NCBI GenBank assembly: GCA_016745215.1
Contig: CP050890.1
Location: 1,426,001 to 1,490,000 of the forward strand
Length of the DNA stretch: 64,000 nucleotides
From: Thiohalocapsa sp. PB-PSB1
GTDB taxonomy: Bacteria > Pseudomonadota > Gammaproteobacteria > Chromatiales > Chromatiaceae
Direction: 5' to 3'
In this document: positions 62,764-64,000 of the stretch, piece by piece
How the letters are laid out: the number at the start of each line of letters is the position of its first letter
Numbering within the stretch: the first letter of the stretch is position 1
Made by a program: the position numbers and the translations under genes
The notes under the pieces: generated by a model
What the model saw: only the letters and a program-made list of their open reading frames with translations
The model's database searches: none
What the model was told of the DNA's origin: nothing

Positions 62764-63069
62764 ATGCAGCAGTCCGTCATGAAACCTGTACCACTCAGTG
62801 TTCTGCCCGTGGGTGCGCGCGCGCGTATTGTCCAGATCCACGGCGGCCGGGGATTGGTACGCAAGTTGCTCGCTTTGGGATTGCGGATTGGCAGCGAGGT
62901 GCGCCTGGAGCACCACCGGGGCCGTGGTTTGGTCGTTTCGAGCGGCGCTGCGCGGGTCGCGCTTGGTGGCGGCATTGTCGAAAAGCTGTTTGTGCAGCCA
63001 CTGGTCGATGTCGACGCGGATGTTGGCGATTCGCTTCAACATCATCCGACCGGTGATCGCGACACCTGA
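62764..63069 (+). CDS. feoA: Ferrous iron transport protein A (FeoA)
   Basis: 101 residues, SH3-like small cytosolic partner of FeoB. Features are PLSVLPVGARARIVQIHGGR, LVRKLLALGLRIGSEVRLEH and VALGGGIVEKLFVQPL. The last ~20 residues (DVDADVGDSLQHHPTGDRDT) extend beyond the usual end. AGGAG stands 7 nt before the chosen ATG; the ATG at 62758 is too close to it and the one at 62779 would also encode a full domain. feoB follows 56 bp later, in the standard feoAB order. Confidence 0.88.
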   Translation: MQQSVMKPVPLSVLPVGARARIVQIHGGRGLVRKLLALGLRIGSEVRLEHHRGRGLVVSSGAARVALGGGIVEKLFVQPLVDVDADVGDSLQHHPTGDRDT

Positions 63070-63125
63070 CCCCTGCACGATCCGCGCGCATTCCTTGCGT
63101 TCCTTAATGTTTGGTATCCCTTTCC

Positions 63126-64000
63126 ATGACCATCTCTGACCCATCCCATGATCTCCCCGCGGGCAGCAAACGTCCCTTGACGTTGGCCTTGGCCGGCAAT
63201 CCCAATTGCGGCAAGTCGGCTTTGTTTAATGCCTTGACCGGTATTCGCCAGACCACCGGTAACTGGCCAGGCGTCACGGTGGAACGCAAGGAGGGGCGCT
63301 TCGAGCTCGATGGCCGGCTGGTGCGGGCGATCGATTTGCCAGGCATCTATTCGCTAGATACCGATTCCATGGATGAACTCGTCACGCGTAACTATTTGTT
63401 GTCTCGCGATGCCGATTTGATCGTCAACGTGGTAGACGCGTCCAACTTGGAACGCAACCTATACATGACGGTGCAATTACTGGAGATGGGCGTCCCGATC
63501 GTCATTGCGCTGAATATGATGGACGTGGCGCGCAAGCGCGACATCGAGATCGATACCCCATTGCTGGCAGAGCAGCTCGGCTGTCCGGTGGTGCCTGTGG
63601 TGGCCGTCACTAAAGAAGGGATCACTGAACTCAATGCGCGGGCTCTAGCGGTGGTGGCGGGCAAAGAACGCGGCGGCTTTCCGCTGGCCCACGAGGAATG
63701 TGTCGACCAGGCGGTCGCCGACCTTGCACCCAGGCTCGCCGCTTGCGATGGCGACAGCAATGCCCGCTGGCTGGCGTTGAAGTTGCTGGAGGGAGACCTG
63801 GCCGCCGAAGCTCTGATCGATGGCGGGATCGACGAGCCGCTGCGCGAACGAGTCCAGCATTGGCGCCAGGCGATCGCCGAGCGTAGCGGCGAGGATGCTG
63901 ACATCCACATCGCCGATACCCGCTTTGGCCATGCGCATGCGCTCGCCCGGCGCGTTGTGCAACAACGCGGACGTGCCGGGCGCACGTTATCAGATGCCAT
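63126..64000 (+). CDS. feoB: Ferrous iron transport protein B (FeoB), N-terminal part
   Basis: 291 residues visible; the gene runs off the right edge. This is the cytosolic G domain: G1 ALAGNPNCGKSALFNALTG, G2 region GVTVERKEG, G3 DLPGIYSLDTDSMDE and G4 NMMDVARKRDIEID. It is followed by the helical GDI-like domain (KLLEGDLAAEALIDGG). The transmembrane channel part lies outside the window. With feoA it forms an Fe(2+) uptake operon, probably Fur-controlled. Confidence 0.93.
   Translation, partial: MTISDPSHDLPAGSKRPLTLALAGNPNCGKSALFNALTGIRQTTGNWPGVTVERKEGRFELDGRLVRAIDLPGIYSLDTDSMDELVTRNYLLSRDADLIVNVVDASNLERNLYMTVQLLEMGVPIVIALNMMDVARKRDIEIDTPLLAEQLGCPVVPVVAVTKEGITELNARALAVVAGKERGGFPLAHEECVDQAVADLAPRLAACDGDSNARWLALKLLEGDLAAEALIDGGIDEPLRERVQHWRQAIAERSGEDADIHIADTRFGHAHALARRVVQQRGRAGRTLSDA

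Overview
The window reads as one stretch of a gammaproteobacterial chromosome, with best overall resemblance to sulfur-oxidising Chromatiales-type genomes. This rests on the mix of core genes (hemF, phasin and phaB, pgi, zwf, glgA, pyrF, htpX, a cysZ-like gene, feoA/feoB), the REP-like palindromes and the DUF4351 nuclease-like proteins; no rRNA or marker phylogeny is available. Core genes are compact and of moderate GC. They are interrupted by decayed mobile DNA and by a block of visibly higher GC (45.5-58.9 kb) that looks acquired.

Layout. 0-5.4 kb: the 3' part of a very large VCBS-like secreted or surface protein. 5.4-8.7 kb: a graveyard of gene and transposase fragments (BrnT, glycogen phosphorylase, IS91-type, IS1634-type). 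8.7-13.6 kb: two nearly identical 1.8-kb direct copies of a DUF4351/Rpn-like gene with its flanking small repeats, then a degenerate four-helix-bundle gene. 13.9-16.4 kb: a small membrane protein overlapping a large exported TPR protein with near-identical 126-bp repeats. 17-18 kb: a six-unit tandem array of 182-191-bp repeats. 18.1-24 kb: a single-domain globin, an IS element with a split transposase, and a DUF3482 GTPase/DUF2868 membrane protein pair. 25-32.6 kb: a housekeeping and carbon-storage block (hemF, phasin, phaB, pgi, zwf, glgA). 33.8-42.9 kb: pyrF, tRNA-Glu, tRNA-Ala, htpX, a PrsT-like TPR protein, a cysZ-like gene, a methyltransferase and an alpha/beta hydrolase. 43-45.3 kb: remnants of a REP-associated transposase, a PIN/RHH pair, a truncated AbiEi gene and three IS fragments. 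45.5-58.9 kb: five consecutive exported proteins forming two alternating paralogue pairs plus a 2598-residue multidomain protein. 59.3-64 kb: a lipoprotein, an SLC13-type transporter, an intact MITE-like element with target-site duplication, feoA and the start of feoB.

The most unusual theme is three families of short dispersed elements, each built around a GGNNTC-type hexanucleotide microsatellite. Family 1 has 14-bp terminal inverted repeats and, in one copy, a perfect 9-bp target duplication. Family 2 carries a four-helix-bundle (23S-IVS/Avd-like) reading frame or its deletion derivatives. Family 3 carries a hairpin and a 15-bp tandem repeat. Copies are nested, recombined at the hexamer tracts, and in one place provide the stop codons of both flanking genes. 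The second theme is the five-gene surface-protein locus, with 24-residue repeats of the GISRxxxxYxG type and a CARDB/LamG-like/Calx-beta giant. I do not recognise it as a described system.

The carbon-storage genes make metabolic sense together: pgi and zwf feed or drain hexose phosphate, glgA makes glycogen, and phasin and PhaB serve polyhydroxyalkanoate granules under what look like two PhaR-type operators.
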